From the NCBI GenBank assembly GCA_964496125.1, contig CAZBXE010000001.1:218644-282643 (forward strand): 64,000 nucleotides of DNA, written 5' to 3'. Source of the stretch: CAZBXE01 sp964496125. GTDB taxonomy: Bacteria; Chlamydiota; Chlamydiia; Chlamydiales; CAZBXE01. Position 1 is the stretch's first letter. Each line of letters starts with the position of its first letter. Below the pieces are notes generated by a model. That model saw only the letters and a program-made list of their open reading frames with translations. It searched no databases and was not told where the DNA came from. Below, piece after piece: positions 8,232 through 17,595 of this stretch. The position numbers and the translations under genes were made by a program.

Positions 8232-8898
8232 CCATGCAGCGTTTCTTTGCATCGATGTGCAAAACGATTTTCTCCTAGGAGGCAGCCTTGCCGTACCTAA
8301 TGGGGAAAAGATCATCCCTGTCTGCAATAAGGTGATGGAGAAATTTGATATCATCATATTTTCACAAGATTACCACCCCAAAGATCATGGGAGCTTCGCT
8401 TCAAATTTGAATGTAGAACCCTTTAGTAAGACAGAACTTGCTGGCCTTTTGCAAATAGCATGGCCTGATCATTGCATCCAAGGAACCAAGGGAGCAGCCT
8501 TTGCAAAAGCATTGCACTATCCCTCTTTTGTTAAAGTGGTACAGAAAGGAAAAAATCCCCTTGTAGATAGCTATGGGGCCTTTTGTGACAACACGAAAGA
8601 TGGAAAGATTGACACGGCGAAGATGACTGATTTACATGAGTATCTGCAAAGAAAAAGGGTGACTCATCTTTATCTTGCTGGTCTTGCGACCGATTTTTGC
8701 GTGGCTTTTACTGCCCTGCAGGCACGAGAGCTTGGCTACGAGGTGTTTGTTATTGAAGACGCAATAGCAGGAATGGGGCTTGCTTGCGAAGATGCTGAAG
8801 GGAAAAAGACCGACACCATCGCAGTGGCTATTGGGAAGATGAAGAAAGCTGGCGTCCATTTTGTTCACAGTCGCGAAGCTTTGGCTTCTAGGCTGTAA
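8203..8898 (+). CDS. pncA: Nicotinamidase
   Basis: 231 residues. The isochorismatase-like fold shows the catalytic Asp in CIDVQNDF, the metal site in SQDYHPKDHGSF, the catalytic-Lys region in VVQKGKNP, and the nucleophilic Cys in GLATDFCVAFTAL. It hydrolyses nicotinamide to nicotinate for NAD salvage. The start ATG has GGGAGAA upstream and lies inside the end of the lipoprotein gene. It closes the operon that begins at 4964; a weak hairpin TAACGC/GCGTTA overlaps its stop codon and is followed by a short T run. An NAD salvage enzyme fits a chlamydia with wider metabolism than Chlamydiaceae. Confidence 0.9.
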   Translation: MNSKIADSDNHAAFLCIDVQNDFLLGGSLAVPNGEKIIPVCNKVMEKFDIIIFSQDYHPKDHGSFASNLNVEPFSKTELAGLLQIAWPDHCIQGTKGAAFAKALHYPSFVKVVQKGKNPLVDSYGAFCDNTKDGKIDTAKMTDLHEYLQRKRVTHLYLAGLATDFCVAFTALQARELGYEVFVIEDAIAGMGLACEDAEGKKTDTIAVAIGKMKKAGVHFVHSREALASRL

Positions 8899-8961
8899 CG
8901 CAAGCTAACTGGGGGCGTTAGGGTAGAGGTTTTTCTCAAATCATCCCGGAATAGCTGATGG

Positions 8962-9861
8962 TCAGGTTGTGAAGGCAGGACTGTCGACGGAGCAGCCCAT
9001 GCAGTGAAGGCCATTATCCACTTGCAAAGTTACACCGGTAATGGCAGCAGCCAGGGGCGATGCTAAAAAAGCAGCCGTAAACCCAATATCGCTTCCTTCC
9101 ATCTCTTTGCTTAGAGGAGCGTTTCTTGTTGCATAGTGGATCATTTTTTCAATGAAACCAATCGCTTTTGCAGCACGGCTTCTATAGGGGCCAGCAGAGA
9201 TGGTGTTCACACGGATACCCCATTTTTGACCAGCTTCCCAGGCAAGGGTTTGTGTATCGCTTTCAAGTGCGGCTTTAGCGCTGCTCATCCCACCGCCATA
9301 ACCTGGGATCGTGCGCTTAGCAGCGATAAAGCTTAAGGAAATTGCTGAGCCACCTGCATTCATCAGAGGGCCTAGATGGGAAAGAAGACTGATGAATGAG
9401 TAGGCAGAGGAGCTGACCGCTTCTAAATAACCCTTTCGGGATGTCTCAAGAAGAGGTTTTTTCACCTCCGGTGCATTGCCGATGCAATGCACAAGGATGT
9501 CGATGTTGCAAAAGTCTTGTTTGATCGCTTCTGCAACTTCAGATACTGTGTATCCTGTGTGTTCTTTATAACGTTTGTTCTCCCGAATTTCTTCAGGGAC
9601 ATCGGCAAGAGAGTCAAAGGCAGCATCGAGGGGGTAGATCTTTGCAAAGGTAAGGAGGGTACCATCGGCAAGCTTTCTCGACTCGTCAAACTTTCCTGCA
9701 TCGAGTGCCATGGTAAAAATTTTAAGGACAGGTGTCCAGGTGCCGACAATAATCTCAGCTCCCGCTTCAGCAAGCGCTTTGGCAATCGACCAGCCATATC
9801 CTTGGTCATCACCAATTCCTGCAATAAAAGCTTTTTTTCCTCTTAGGTCGATTTGAAGCAT
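8962..9861 (-). CDS. fabI: Enoyl-[acyl-carrier-protein] reductase, plant-like FabI
   Basis: 299 residues, long for bacterial FabI (about 260) because of the insert after the first strands (VLKIFTMALDAGKFDES), a hallmark of plastid-type enzymes shared by chlamydiae. Motifs are GIGDDQGYGWSIAKAL (NADH site), HCIGNAPEVKKPL, and the active-site stretch IPGYGGGMSSAKAALESD with Tyr and Lys. It catalyses the last reduction of each fatty acid elongation cycle in the cytoplasm. The gene stands alone on the minus strand, and the upstream AGGAGG (just left of 9880 on the plus strand, read in reverse) is a strong ribosome site. Confidence 0.95.
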   Translation of the reverse strand: MLQIDLRGKKAFIAGIGDDQGYGWSIAKALAEAGAEIIVGTWTPVLKIFTMALDAGKFDESRKLADGTLLTFAKIYPLDAAFDSLADVPEEIRENKRYKEHTGYTVSEVAEAIKQDFCNIDILVHCIGNAPEVKKPLLETSRKGYLEAVSSSAYSFISLLSHLGPLMNAGGSAISLSFIAAKRTIPGYGGGMSSAKAALESDTQTLAWEAGQKWGIRVNTISAGPYRSRAAKAIGFIEKMIHYATRNAPLSKEMEGSDIGFTAAFLASPLAAAITGVTLQVDNGLHCMGCSVDSPAFTT

Positions 9862-9915
9862 GCCCCACCTCCTTTTTGGCCTGATTATAGGGAAGGAAAG
9901 AAAAAAAGAAAACGG

Positions 9916-12102
9916 CTAAGTTTTGATTTTGGCCGCGGCTTGCTTAAGGATAAGCGACTGTGAGTTTAGCTGCTCGATCGTATGACCGAATTGATGGATT
10001 GACTCCGTTGTGTTCTGGGCAACTTCAGATAGCTGCATAATCGCCTCGTTGATTTGCCGAGCTCCCCTCGACTGGGCTTGCATCCCCTCATCAATCGACT
10101 CGAAACGAAAAGTCAAGATCTCTACCTGCTCGATGATTTTCGTAAGCTGTCCTCCCACCGTTTGCACCTGCTCCACACCATGTCGTATCTCTTTGGCAAA
10201 GTCATCTACTCCAAGGACGCTTGCGGATACAGCTTGCATGATCTCACTTACGATCTTCTCAATGTCAAGCGTAGAGATTGCTGTCTGATCAGCAAGATGA
10301 CGGATTTCCTGCGCAATTTGGAGAAAACTAGACCCAAATTCTCCAGCTTTTTCCGACTCAATCGATGCGTTTAAAGAAAGAAGGTTTGTTTGCTCGGCAA
10401 CTTTGGTTATGGTGGTGATGACTCCTGTGATAGACCCTGCCTTTTCATTTAAGATTGCAAGCCTTGTCGCAAGGCTAGAAGACGCCTCCACCATGTGGCG
10501 CATAATCTGCTCCATGGAGGCAAGGCTCTCTTTTCCCGAAGAAGCAAGCGTTTCTGTCTCTTCTGCAACAACGCGGGCTTGACTTACCGTATCAGCAAAT
10601 TCTTTGGCTGTGGTGGAGATTTCGCTTGCCGTGACAGAAATTTGTCGTGTGGTTGTTTCTTGTTGGAGTATTACGGCTTCCTGCTCTTTTGAGGCTGAAG
10701 CTATATCTTCAGCTGATGAGGAAAGACTATTTCCTAATTCTCTTAGTTTTAAGATGATGTCTTCAAATGAGTTAGCCATGCTATTGAAGGCAATACCCAC
10801 CTCGTCAATCTCATCCTTTTTATCCTGAGAGACAGGTACGCGGCATGTAAAGTCTCCGCTGGACAGCTGCTTGGTAGCCGCAATCAACTGGCGGAGCTGG
10901 AGCACTGTCCGCTCTAAGTTTTCTGCCATGGCATTAAAGGATAGACTCACCATCCCCACTTCGTCATGGTAATAAATGGGAACCCTTGCCGTTAAATCAC
11001 CTTCCGCCAGCCGGCTTGTGCCCTTCAATAGACCATCGATACCGAGAAGTCCTTCGTGGATCATGAAGAGCGTTACTAAGAAATAGACAACCATGAAGAA
11101 GATGGAAAAGCCAAGAATGGAAAACTTTTTGGTAATGATTCTTTGCTTTTGGATTTTTAGGATTTGGTTCATGTGTGAAAGTGTTTCTATCCAGAAGAGG
11201 TGACTATCTTCCTCTGCGTCCATGATTTCTTTATGAATTTCCTCGTAGTTTGGCAGGTCTTTTGTAGTAGGACCAAACTTATCCAAAAGTTCCTTCATTG
11301 CGTCAATATACTTGATCAAAAGGAATTGGGAGAAGTTTTCCTTCACACTCGTAATAACGCTGGGGTCTTCAAATTCAAGGCTTTGTGCGAGGAGTCTCTC
11401 CGTGTCTTTGAGGGAGTGTTTAAGCCAGGCTTTTGTGAGTAAAATGGCTTTAGTGTTTCCCGATTCGACTTCTTGGTTGAGGTTCTGGAGCAGCTGCTGC
11501 TGCCCAGGCAGATCGAGTAGGACTTTGTTCATGTAGTATTCTGAATAGAGGTCAGCTTGGATAGGTAGATTCGAGCGTTCTACAATATAGTAGAGTAGAG
11601 CCCGTGTATTTTGCATCAGCTCATTGTGTAGTTTAGTGACCTCTTTTGAAGTAAGACCTGGCATTTTTTTTAAAAGTGCTTGCCAGCTTTGTCTAAGCTG
11701 CTTGGGGCTCATTTGAAGCAGGCTTCTATTGGCAAAGCTCTCTTCGCTTGTCTCTAAGACTTTTTCAAGGTTTTCGTTTGCAAAAATAAGCGTTTGCATG
11801 GCCTGGTTGATCGTCTCTTGCTTTTCGATGAGATGGCGGCGTATGGAAGTTTGGCCTCGCAAGAGAGTTTTTGCCAAATCCTCATGCTGCGGTATGGCTT
11901 CCATAAGGGGTCTGATTTCACTTTGTAGTTTAATTCCTGCGATCTGGAGATCGATTTTAGCAATCGCTGCGTTGTATTTTATATTAAGAATCTGGGCTAG
12001 TAGGAAAAAACTAAGGAAAAAAGTGCCCCCTATGATGTAGTGCTTCTGGAAGAAGGTGAGCTTGTCCATGAAAGCTGTGAAGAAGGAGTATTTCCAAGTC
12101 AT
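9916..12102 (-). CDS. Methyl-accepting chemotaxis-like protein with HAMP domains (second of pair)
   Basis: 728 residues. Membrane helix about 24-44, a helical extracytoplasmic domain, a second membrane helix about 325-347 (ILGFSIFFMVVYFLVTLFM), then two HAMP-like units: RLAEGDLTARVP...DEVGMVSLSFNAMAENL, and QLSSGDFTCRVP...DEIDEVGIAFNSMANS. The signalling hairpin is recognisable as ITKVAEQTNLLSLNASIE and KAGEFGSSFLQIAQEIR, in place of the canonical [20 protein letters not shown]. It starts at an ATGA overlap with the upstream paralogue, so the two are translationally coupled. No cheA, cheW or cheY is in the window, and chlamydiae are non-motile. It may act as a sensor on another output. Confidence 0.85.
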   Translation of the reverse strand: MTWKYSFFTAFMDKLTFFQKHYIIGGTFFLSFFLLAQILNIKYNAAIAKIDLQIAGIKLQSEIRPLMEAIPQHEDLAKTLLRGQTSIRRHLIEKQETINQAMQTLIFANENLEKVLETSEESFANRSLLQMSPKQLRQSWQALLKKMPGLTSKEVTKLHNELMQNTRALLYYIVERSNLPIQADLYSEYYMNKVLLDLPGQQQLLQNLNQEVESGNTKAILLTKAWLKHSLKDTERLLAQSLEFEDPSVITSVKENFSQFLLIKYIDAMKELLDKFGPTTKDLPNYEEIHKEIMDAEEDSHLFWIETLSHMNQILKIQKQRIITKKFSILGFSIFFMVVYFLVTLFMIHEGLLGIDGLLKGTSRLAEGDLTARVPIYYHDEVGMVSLSFNAMAENLERTVLQLRQLIAATKQLSSGDFTCRVPVSQDKKDEIDEVGIAFNSMANSFEDIILKLRELGNSLSSSAEDIASASKEQEAVILQQETTTRQISVTASEISTTAKEFADTVSQARVVAEETETLASSGKESLASMEQIMRHMVEASSSLATRLAILNEKAGSITGVITTITKVAEQTNLLSLNASIESEKAGEFGSSFLQIAQEIRHLADQTAISTLDIEKIVSEIMQAVSASVLGVDDFAKEIRHGVEQVQTVGGQLTKIIEQVEILTFRFESIDEGMQAQSRGARQINEAIMQLSEVAQNTTESIHQFGHTIEQLNSQSLILKQAAAKIKT

Positions 12103-14318
12103 AAAGTTCCATAGGGAGTTGGCATTTTGATTTTTGAGATTGCCACCTTGAGGTCGTTTGCCGATAGATTGAGGTGCTGCAGGGTATTTCGGAATTGGTG
12201 GATTGATTCAGAGGAGTGTTGTGCCGTTTGGTTAAGCTGACGGATGGCGTTATTGATCTGTTCCGCACCGGTAGATTGTGCCTGCATTCCTTGATTGACA
12301 AGTTCAAAATGGTCGGTAAGGACGTGCACCTGTTCAATGATTTTTGACAGCTGCTCTCCTACGATACGCACATGCAGAGCACCGTTCTTGATGTCTGCTG
12401 TAAATTCATCTACCCCTTGAACGCTTCTTGCAACGGCAGCAGTAATTTCTTCAACCATTTTTTCGATGTTTAAGGTAGCTATGGCTGTTTGGTCGGCAAG
12501 ACGCCTAATTTCTCGGGCAATCACAGCAAAGCTCTTACCAAATTCGCCAGCTTTTTCCGCTTCGATGGATGCATTTAGGGAGAGCAGATTTGTTTGGTCA
12601 GCAATCTTTGTGATCGATACAATGATCAAACTAATATTTTTTGCTTTGTTGCTCAGTACAACAAGCCGATTTCCGATGCGAGAGCAAGACTCCACCATGG
12701 AGTGCATAATTCTTTCCATTTGCGTTAAACTGTCTTTGCCTGCTGTTGCCAGCTTAGAGGTTTTTTCAGCAACATCAGTGACCTCTTTAACGGTGATGGC
12801 AAATTCCTTGGCTGTATCAGAGATTTCGTTTGCTGTTACCGCGATTTCTCGTGTTGTGGCTTCTTGTTCGAGGATCATGGCCTCTTGCTCTTTGGAGGCA
12901 TTCGAGATTTCGTTGGCAGAAGCTGTCAAGTGGATACCTAGTTCTTGGAGTTGTCCAATGATATCTTCAAAGGATTGGACCATATTGTTAAAGGACAAGC
13001 CCACTTGACCAATTTCATCGGCCGTATTTGTGACTTCGACACGGGCATTGAAATCCCCTCGAGTCAGTTTTTGCGTAGCTTCAATGAGGCTTTTTAGCTG
13101 ATGAATGATCCTTTGTAAGCTAGTTGCCATTTTATTAAAGGAGATCCCTACCGATCCCACCTCGTCGTGGTAAAAAACAAGCACGCGTGTATCGAGTTTC
13201 CCTTCTGCTATTTTTTGGGTCGCTTCGTGCAAAGCGTGCACTTGTTTTGCTGTAGAGCGGATCAGGAAATAGCCGAGAAAGAGTGCTGTGATAACAAAGG
13301 GTAAGGGGAGGACAAGAGAGAGTATTCCCTCTAGAATAAGGCTGTTTCTCTTGGCATCAAGAAGGTCAAGCGTTAGGTTCAACGTGTCGTCCCAGAGGGT
13401 GCCGGTCCCCCTTAATGCGTCCTCTGCTTTGGGGATAAACTGTGCGTTCGTTGCGTCATTTCTTTCACTTTTGAGAAGATCTGCAAACTGCGTAATGGGC
13501 CGAAGATCATCTTGAAAATGATATTTAGCCACTGCTTTAAGGTTCTTTTTTGCTCCTGGGGCTTTGCTTTCTGCCTCGATTTTTTGAAGAACCTCTTTTG
13601 TTTTCAGCACAGTTGCCGAAAGAAGGCTCGTTAAGACCCTCAAATTGGCAAGCTCCTCTTCTTTTGCCTTCCCCGAGATAATTTCCTTGTCAACTGCAGT
13701 TGCGGAAATCAAAAACCGCTCCATTTCTGGAAGCTCGTGGTTCAAGAGTTCAAAAAGCTCGTGGACTGTCATATCGACATGGAGGCTGATCAGGAGTTTG
13801 CTAGCTGTGATTTCCAAAAGCGCATAGGTTTTTGCAAGAAGTTGTTCATGGAGAAGGTTTTGTCGTTCCAAAGCCCCGTCTCTTGCAGCCTTTTTTAGGC
13901 TTTCATAGTTGTTTGCCATTTCCTCGGGGCGAGGAAAGGGAAGAGACCCTGACTCCACAAGGACTTGCCCAAGAAGGGCCTGCTGGTAGATGGGGGCATT
14001 TGATTTTAACGATTGGAAGGCAGAGTCGAGCTTTTGTTCAAAGTGTTTGATTTGCTCTTCCTTGCCTTCTAAGATCTTATCGGAAGCTCCTTGTAGAATC
14101 TGGAGCTGCGGCAGGTATTTTAAGATCTCCTGGAGAGGCTCTTGTAGCTTAACGCCGATGATTTGCCTATCTGTTTGCTCTATCAGTTCTCTTTGTTCCT
14201 GAATGGTGAAGTAACAGAGCGGTAGATAGGAGACAAAAAAGAGCGCCATTGCCAAACAGTACTTTTGGTTATAAGAGGCATGGCTCATGAAACGGAAATA
14301 GAGAGAACGATACTTGTC
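12099..14318 (-). CDS. Methyl-accepting chemotaxis-like protein with HAMP domains (first of pair)
   Basis: 739 residues from the ATG at 14318 (AGGAG close upstream); an in-frame TTG at 14357, overlapping the sua5 stop, is the alternative. Order: membrane helix near the N-terminus (CLAMALFFVSYLPLCYF), helical extracytoplasmic domain, second membrane helix (ILSLVLPLPFVITALFLGYF), two HAMP units (KIAEGKLDTRVL, KLTRGDFNARVE), then the signalling domain with ITKIADQTNLLSLNASIE and EKAGEFGKSFAVIAREIR. It shares architecture and many sequences with the paralogue at 9916-12102, so the pair arose by tandem duplication. Both sit at the end of the recD2-sua5 run. Confidence 0.85.
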   Translation of the reverse strand, partial: DKYRSLYFRFMSHASYNQKYCLAMALFFVSYLPLCYFTIQEQRELIEQTDRQIIGVKLQEPLQEILKYLPQLQILQGASDKILEGKEEQIKHFEQKLDSAFQSLKSNAPIYQQALLGQVLVESGSLPFPRPEEMANNYESLKKAARDGALERQNLLHEQLLAKTYALLEITASKLLISLHVDMTVHELFELLNHELPEMERFLISATAVDKEIISGKAKEEELANLRVLTSLLSATVLKTKEVLQKIEAESKAPGAKKNLKAVAKYHFQDDLRPITQFADLLKSERNDATNAQFIPKAEDALRGTGTLWDDTLNLTLDLLDAKRNSLILEGILSLVLPLPFVITALFLGYFLIRSTAKQVHALHEATQKIAEGKLDTRVLVFYHDEVGSVGISFNKMATSLQRIIHQLKSLIEATQKLTRGDFNARVEVTNTADEIGQVGLSFNNMVQSFEDIIGQLQELGIHLTASANEISNASKEQEAMILEQEATTREIAVTANEISDTAKEFAITVKEVTDVAEKTSKLATAGKDSLTQMERIMHSMVESCSRIGNRLVVLSNKAKNISLIIVSITKIADQTNLLSLNASIEAEKAGEFGKSFAVIAREIRRLADQTAIATLNIEKMVEEITAAVARSVQGVDEFTADIKNGALHVRIVGEQLSKIIEQVHVLTDHFELVNQGMQAQSTGAEQINNAIRQLNQTAQHSSESIHQFRNTLQHLNLSANDLKVAISKIKMPTPYGTL

Positions 14319-14353
14319 CATACTCCTGGTAATAGGGGAAGGGGCGAGAAAAA

Positions 14354-15277
14354 TCAATCTAAATTAGCAGCTTTGCGAAGCCGATGGAGAAGAGTTTCTT
14401 CGAGTGAATCTTTTTGGGGAAGCTCGCAGTAGGCGGTTTCTAAATTCATTCTATCACAATCGTTTAAGAATGCGTAGAGCTTTTGCATGTACTCTTCATT
14501 GCTATGGATCTGAACAGAAAGGGACGTTTTTTTTATCGGACGAAACCCTATTTGGCCTACGTTTTTTTTAGGAACTGTTTCTAAATCCGGGAGAAGAAGC
14601 ACTTTTGCATGGGGGGCGTAGTGGCGGTACTTTTGCCCCGGACTGATCGGTGCTGCCTCACCAGACCCCAGTCTTTTTTCAAGCCCCGGAATATCTTGTG
14701 CGAGCTGTTCGAAGGGGACCACACCGGGACGAACAAAATAGGGGATATCGTGAGAAAGATCAACAACTGTTGACTCCAACCCATGGAGAGAATCAGGACC
14801 AGCAAGAATTATATCTACTTTATCCTTAAATAGTTCTATGGCTAGATCTGTGCGGGTGATTGAGGGAAATCCGGACAGGTTGGCTGAAGGCGCGGCAATC
14901 GGAATTTCTGCTGCTGCTAGCATAGCATGCGCAATCGGAAGGCTGGGCACCCGAACACCGATGGTGGGAAGCCCAGAAGAGTAGAGTTTTTGTTCCTTTT
15001 TACGAAAGATGAACGTTGTGGGTCCGGGCATATACCTCTGCAGAAGGGCAACTTGCGTCTCTGATACATAAGCAATCTCTGGGATTTGCTCGATGTAAGC
15101 CAGGTGCAGGATAAGAGGATTGTCTTTAGGTCTTCCTTTGATGGCGTAGATCCGCATGCACGCCTCTAGATTGTAGGCCGAGGCTCCAATACCATATACG
15201 GTTTCTGTGGGGAAAAGGACAATTCCACCCCTTTTTAAACACTCTCCTGCTTCAAAGGGGTTATGAACAACTTTCAT
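14354..15277 (-). CDS. sua5: Threonylcarbamoyl-AMP synthase, Sua5 type
   Basis: 307 residues, the two-domain Sua5 size rather than the short TsaC form. The YrdC domain occupies about residues 1-190: FPTETVYGIGASA, KGRPKDNPLILH, PGPTTFIF, GVRVPSLP, APSANLSG, and GLESTVVDL. The C-terminal Sua5 domain follows, starting SPGQKYRHYAPHAKV. It makes threonylcarbamoyl-AMP from Thr, bicarbonate and ATP for the t6A modification of ANN-reading tRNAs. It overlaps recD2 upstream by 4 bp. Interestingly, the tRNA methylthiotransferase at 51366 acts on the t6A product. Confidence 0.93.
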   Translation of the reverse strand: MKVVHNPFEAGECLKRGGIVLFPTETVYGIGASAYNLEACMRIYAIKGRPKDNPLILHLAYIEQIPEIAYVSETQVALLQRYMPGPTTFIFRKKEQKLYSSGLPTIGVRVPSLPIAHAMLAAAEIPIAAPSANLSGFPSITRTDLAIELFKDKVDIILAGPDSLHGLESTVVDLSHDIPYFVRPGVVPFEQLAQDIPGLEKRLGSGEAAPISPGQKYRHYAPHAKVLLLPDLETVPKKNVGQIGFRPIKKTSLSVQIHSNEEYMQKLYAFLNDCDRMNLETAYCELPQKDSLEETLLHRLRKAANLD

Positions 15278-17430
15278 GGCAACATCCCCGTCAAAGCTTC
15301 AAATAGGCCTGTATATCTACATTGCACCTCATTATTGGCAACAGCAATAAAAAGTGCCTTTTGCATACCCACAAGAACAACAAGCTTTTTTCCCCTTGTG
15401 ACCGCTGTGTAGAGAAGGTTTCTGTGTAAAAGCTTATAGTGTGCGGTATGGACGGGCATCACGACGCAAGGACATTCACTGCCTTGAAATTTGTGTACGG
15501 ACACAGCATAAGCTAAGACAAGATCATCTAGTTCTAAAAAGGTGTAAATGACATCTCTATCATCCATCTGTACAAGCAATTCTTGGTCGCGAAAATCGAT
15601 GCTTTTGATGATGCCGATATCTCCATTATACACTTCTTTTGTGTAGTTATTTCGGATCTGCATTACCTTATCTCCCTCACAAAATATCTTCTCGCCGCGT
15701 ACGAGGGGGGCATGCATGGGGTTTAGCTTTTTTTGAAGGGCAGCGTTTAGATTTGCAGTCCCTATGAGGCCTCGGTTCATGGGAGTGAGTACTTGTATCT
15801 CAGAGACGGGATTCAACCCATAGGTTTTGGGAAGTCTTACAGCAACAAGATCAAGCGTCATGTCTAGAACTTGGTTTTGTTCTTCTGCTGCCATAAAGAA
15901 AAAGTCGCTGTCTGCCTTATTGTGAAGATCTGGGCATTGTCCTTTGTTGATTCTATGCGCGTTTGTAATGATTTTAGAGCCGGCAGCCTGTCTAAAGATT
16001 TCTGTGAGCTCTGTCACAGGGAGTTTTCCAGATCGGATCATATCTTTCAGCACGTTTCCTGGGCCAACACTCGGCAGTTGATCCACATCACCTACAAAGA
16101 GAACCCTCGCTTTGTTAGGAATGGCCTTTAGTAGGCTATACATGAGGTAGGTATCGATCATGCTGGCTTCATCAATGATGATCAATTCACAGTCCAGAGG
16201 ATCCTCTTTTCCTTTTCGGAACTTTTTCTTTGCAAAGTCAAATGCGAGCAGGCTGTGGATTGTTTTTGCCTTCTCTCCAGTGATTTCTTGCATTCTCTTA
16301 GCAGCACGCCCTGTGGGGGCAGCTAAGATGATGTTGCCAGAGAGCTTTTTGCTGATGGCAAGAATTGCCTTTGTAATTGTGCTCTTCCCTGTACCAGGAC
16401 CTCCTGTAATGATGTGTGCTTTTTCTTGAAGTGACCTGATGATCGCTTTCTTTTGGTGTGTCGCTAAAGAGATGCCAAGTGTTTTTTCGGCCCAAGCAAC
16501 AGCTTTTTCTTGATCAATCTCACGGAGTGAGCAGTGTGAATTTTGCAATCTCTCCACTTCTCTTGTAATGCCAGTTTCGCAAAGATAGAGAGATTTAAGC
16601 CAAAGAAAGATCTTGCCACTTGGGTAGGTTGCTTTCATAAGGCGCCCTTCGGCTACAAGAACAGATAACCTGGCGCTGATGTAGGTTTTTTCTACCGCGA
16701 GAATTTCGCCTGCTTTTTCAATGAACTCTTCTGCGGGATAGCAGACGTGCCCATCTCCTGAAAGCTCAGTAAACACATACTCAATCCCGGCATCAATGCG
16801 AGCTGTAGCATCTTTGGCAATACCCATGCTCTCTGCGATCTTGTCTGCAATTTTAAAGCCAATCCCTACGATATCGCGTGCAAGCTGAAATGGGTTTTCT
16901 TCAAGTTTCTGTAGCCCGTTTTCACCGTAAGCGCGAAAGATCTTCTTTGCGTAGGTGGGGCTAATGGAATACTTTTGTGCTTGGATCATGAGGTTTCTAA
17001 TGGCTTTATGTTCATCCCATTGTTTTTCGATTTGCTCGACTCTTTTTTTCCCAATACCGGGTACCTCTGTGAGTCTTTCTGGATCGTTGTCGATGATTGT
17101 AAGGGTGTCCTTACCAAAGACAGCGACAATCCTCTCGGCATAGGCTGGTCCAATCCCTTGCACAAGTCCAGAGCCTAAGTATTTTTTGATTCCCTCGACA
17201 TCGGTCGGGGCTTCTGTTGTAAATGAGCTCACTTCGAGCTGCTGGCCGTAGGTAAGATGGGATTTCCAAGATCCTTTGCAACGAATGGTTTCACCGACCT
17301 GTATGCCTGGTAGCAGGCCTACGATGGTGAAGGGGTCTTTTTTTCGCGGGACTTGCAGGGAGGCGACGACATAACCTGTCTCTTCATTCTGGAAGACGAT
17401 TTTTTCCACAAATCCGGCAATTTCATCCAT
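15274..17430 (-). CDS. recD2: RecD2-type ATP-dependent DNA helicase
   Basis: 718 residues, full-length RecD2 with an OB-like N-terminus and a helix-hairpin-helix region (about residues 90-150: GPAYAERIVAVFG, LTEVPGIGKKRVEQI). The SF1 helicase core follows: Walker A GGPGTGKSTI near residue 343, Walker B ELIIIDEASMID, GDVDQLPSVGPGN, TEIFRQAAGS, and the C-terminal motif VHKFQGSECPCVVMP. It unwinds DNA 5' to 3' and acts independently of RecBC in genomes that carry this form. First gene of a minus-strand run with sua5 and two MCP-like genes. The start ATG at 17430 follows AGGAGG. Confidence 0.93.
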   Translation of the reverse strand: MDEIAGFVEKIVFQNEETGYVVASLQVPRKKDPFTIVGLLPGIQVGETIRCKGSWKSHLTYGQQLEVSSFTTEAPTDVEGIKKYLGSGLVQGIGPAYAERIVAVFGKDTLTIIDNDPERLTEVPGIGKKRVEQIEKQWDEHKAIRNLMIQAQKYSISPTYAKKIFRAYGENGLQKLEENPFQLARDIVGIGFKIADKIAESMGIAKDATARIDAGIEYVFTELSGDGHVCYPAEEFIEKAGEILAVEKTYISARLSVLVAEGRLMKATYPSGKIFLWLKSLYLCETGITREVERLQNSHCSLREIDQEKAVAWAEKTLGISLATHQKKAIIRSLQEKAHIITGGPGTGKSTITKAILAISKKLSGNIILAAPTGRAAKRMQEITGEKAKTIHSLLAFDFAKKKFRKGKEDPLDCELIIIDEASMIDTYLMYSLLKAIPNKARVLFVGDVDQLPSVGPGNVLKDMIRSGKLPVTELTEIFRQAAGSKIITNAHRINKGQCPDLHNKADSDFFFMAAEEQNQVLDMTLDLVAVRLPKTYGLNPVSEIQVLTPMNRGLIGTANLNAALQKKLNPMHAPLVRGEKIFCEGDKVMQIRNNYTKEVYNGDIGIIKSIDFRDQELLVQMDDRDVIYTFLELDDLVLAYAVSVHKFQGSECPCVVMPVHTAHYKLLHRNLLYTAVTRGKKLVVLVGMQKALFIAVANNEVQCRYTGLFEALTGMLP

Positions 17431-17595
17431 ACCCTCCTTAGGATACGGGATGTCCCTAAAAAAAGAAACGACCCCGGGATAAAAAAAGATGAATGAGCAA
17501 GGGATCGGGGCACGAAAAAGGAAAAGCTCTTTTTCCTAGGTTGCCAAGAATGGCTTAATCTTGGTAAAGAGATGTCTTAACAAAGTGAGGACCTC

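Noticed and set aside
8896..8935. Possible terminator after pncA (TAACGC/GCGTTA, then GGTTTTTCTC)
   Set aside because: Stem of 6 bp with a 13-base loop, and the T run is not directly after the stem; too weak to list.
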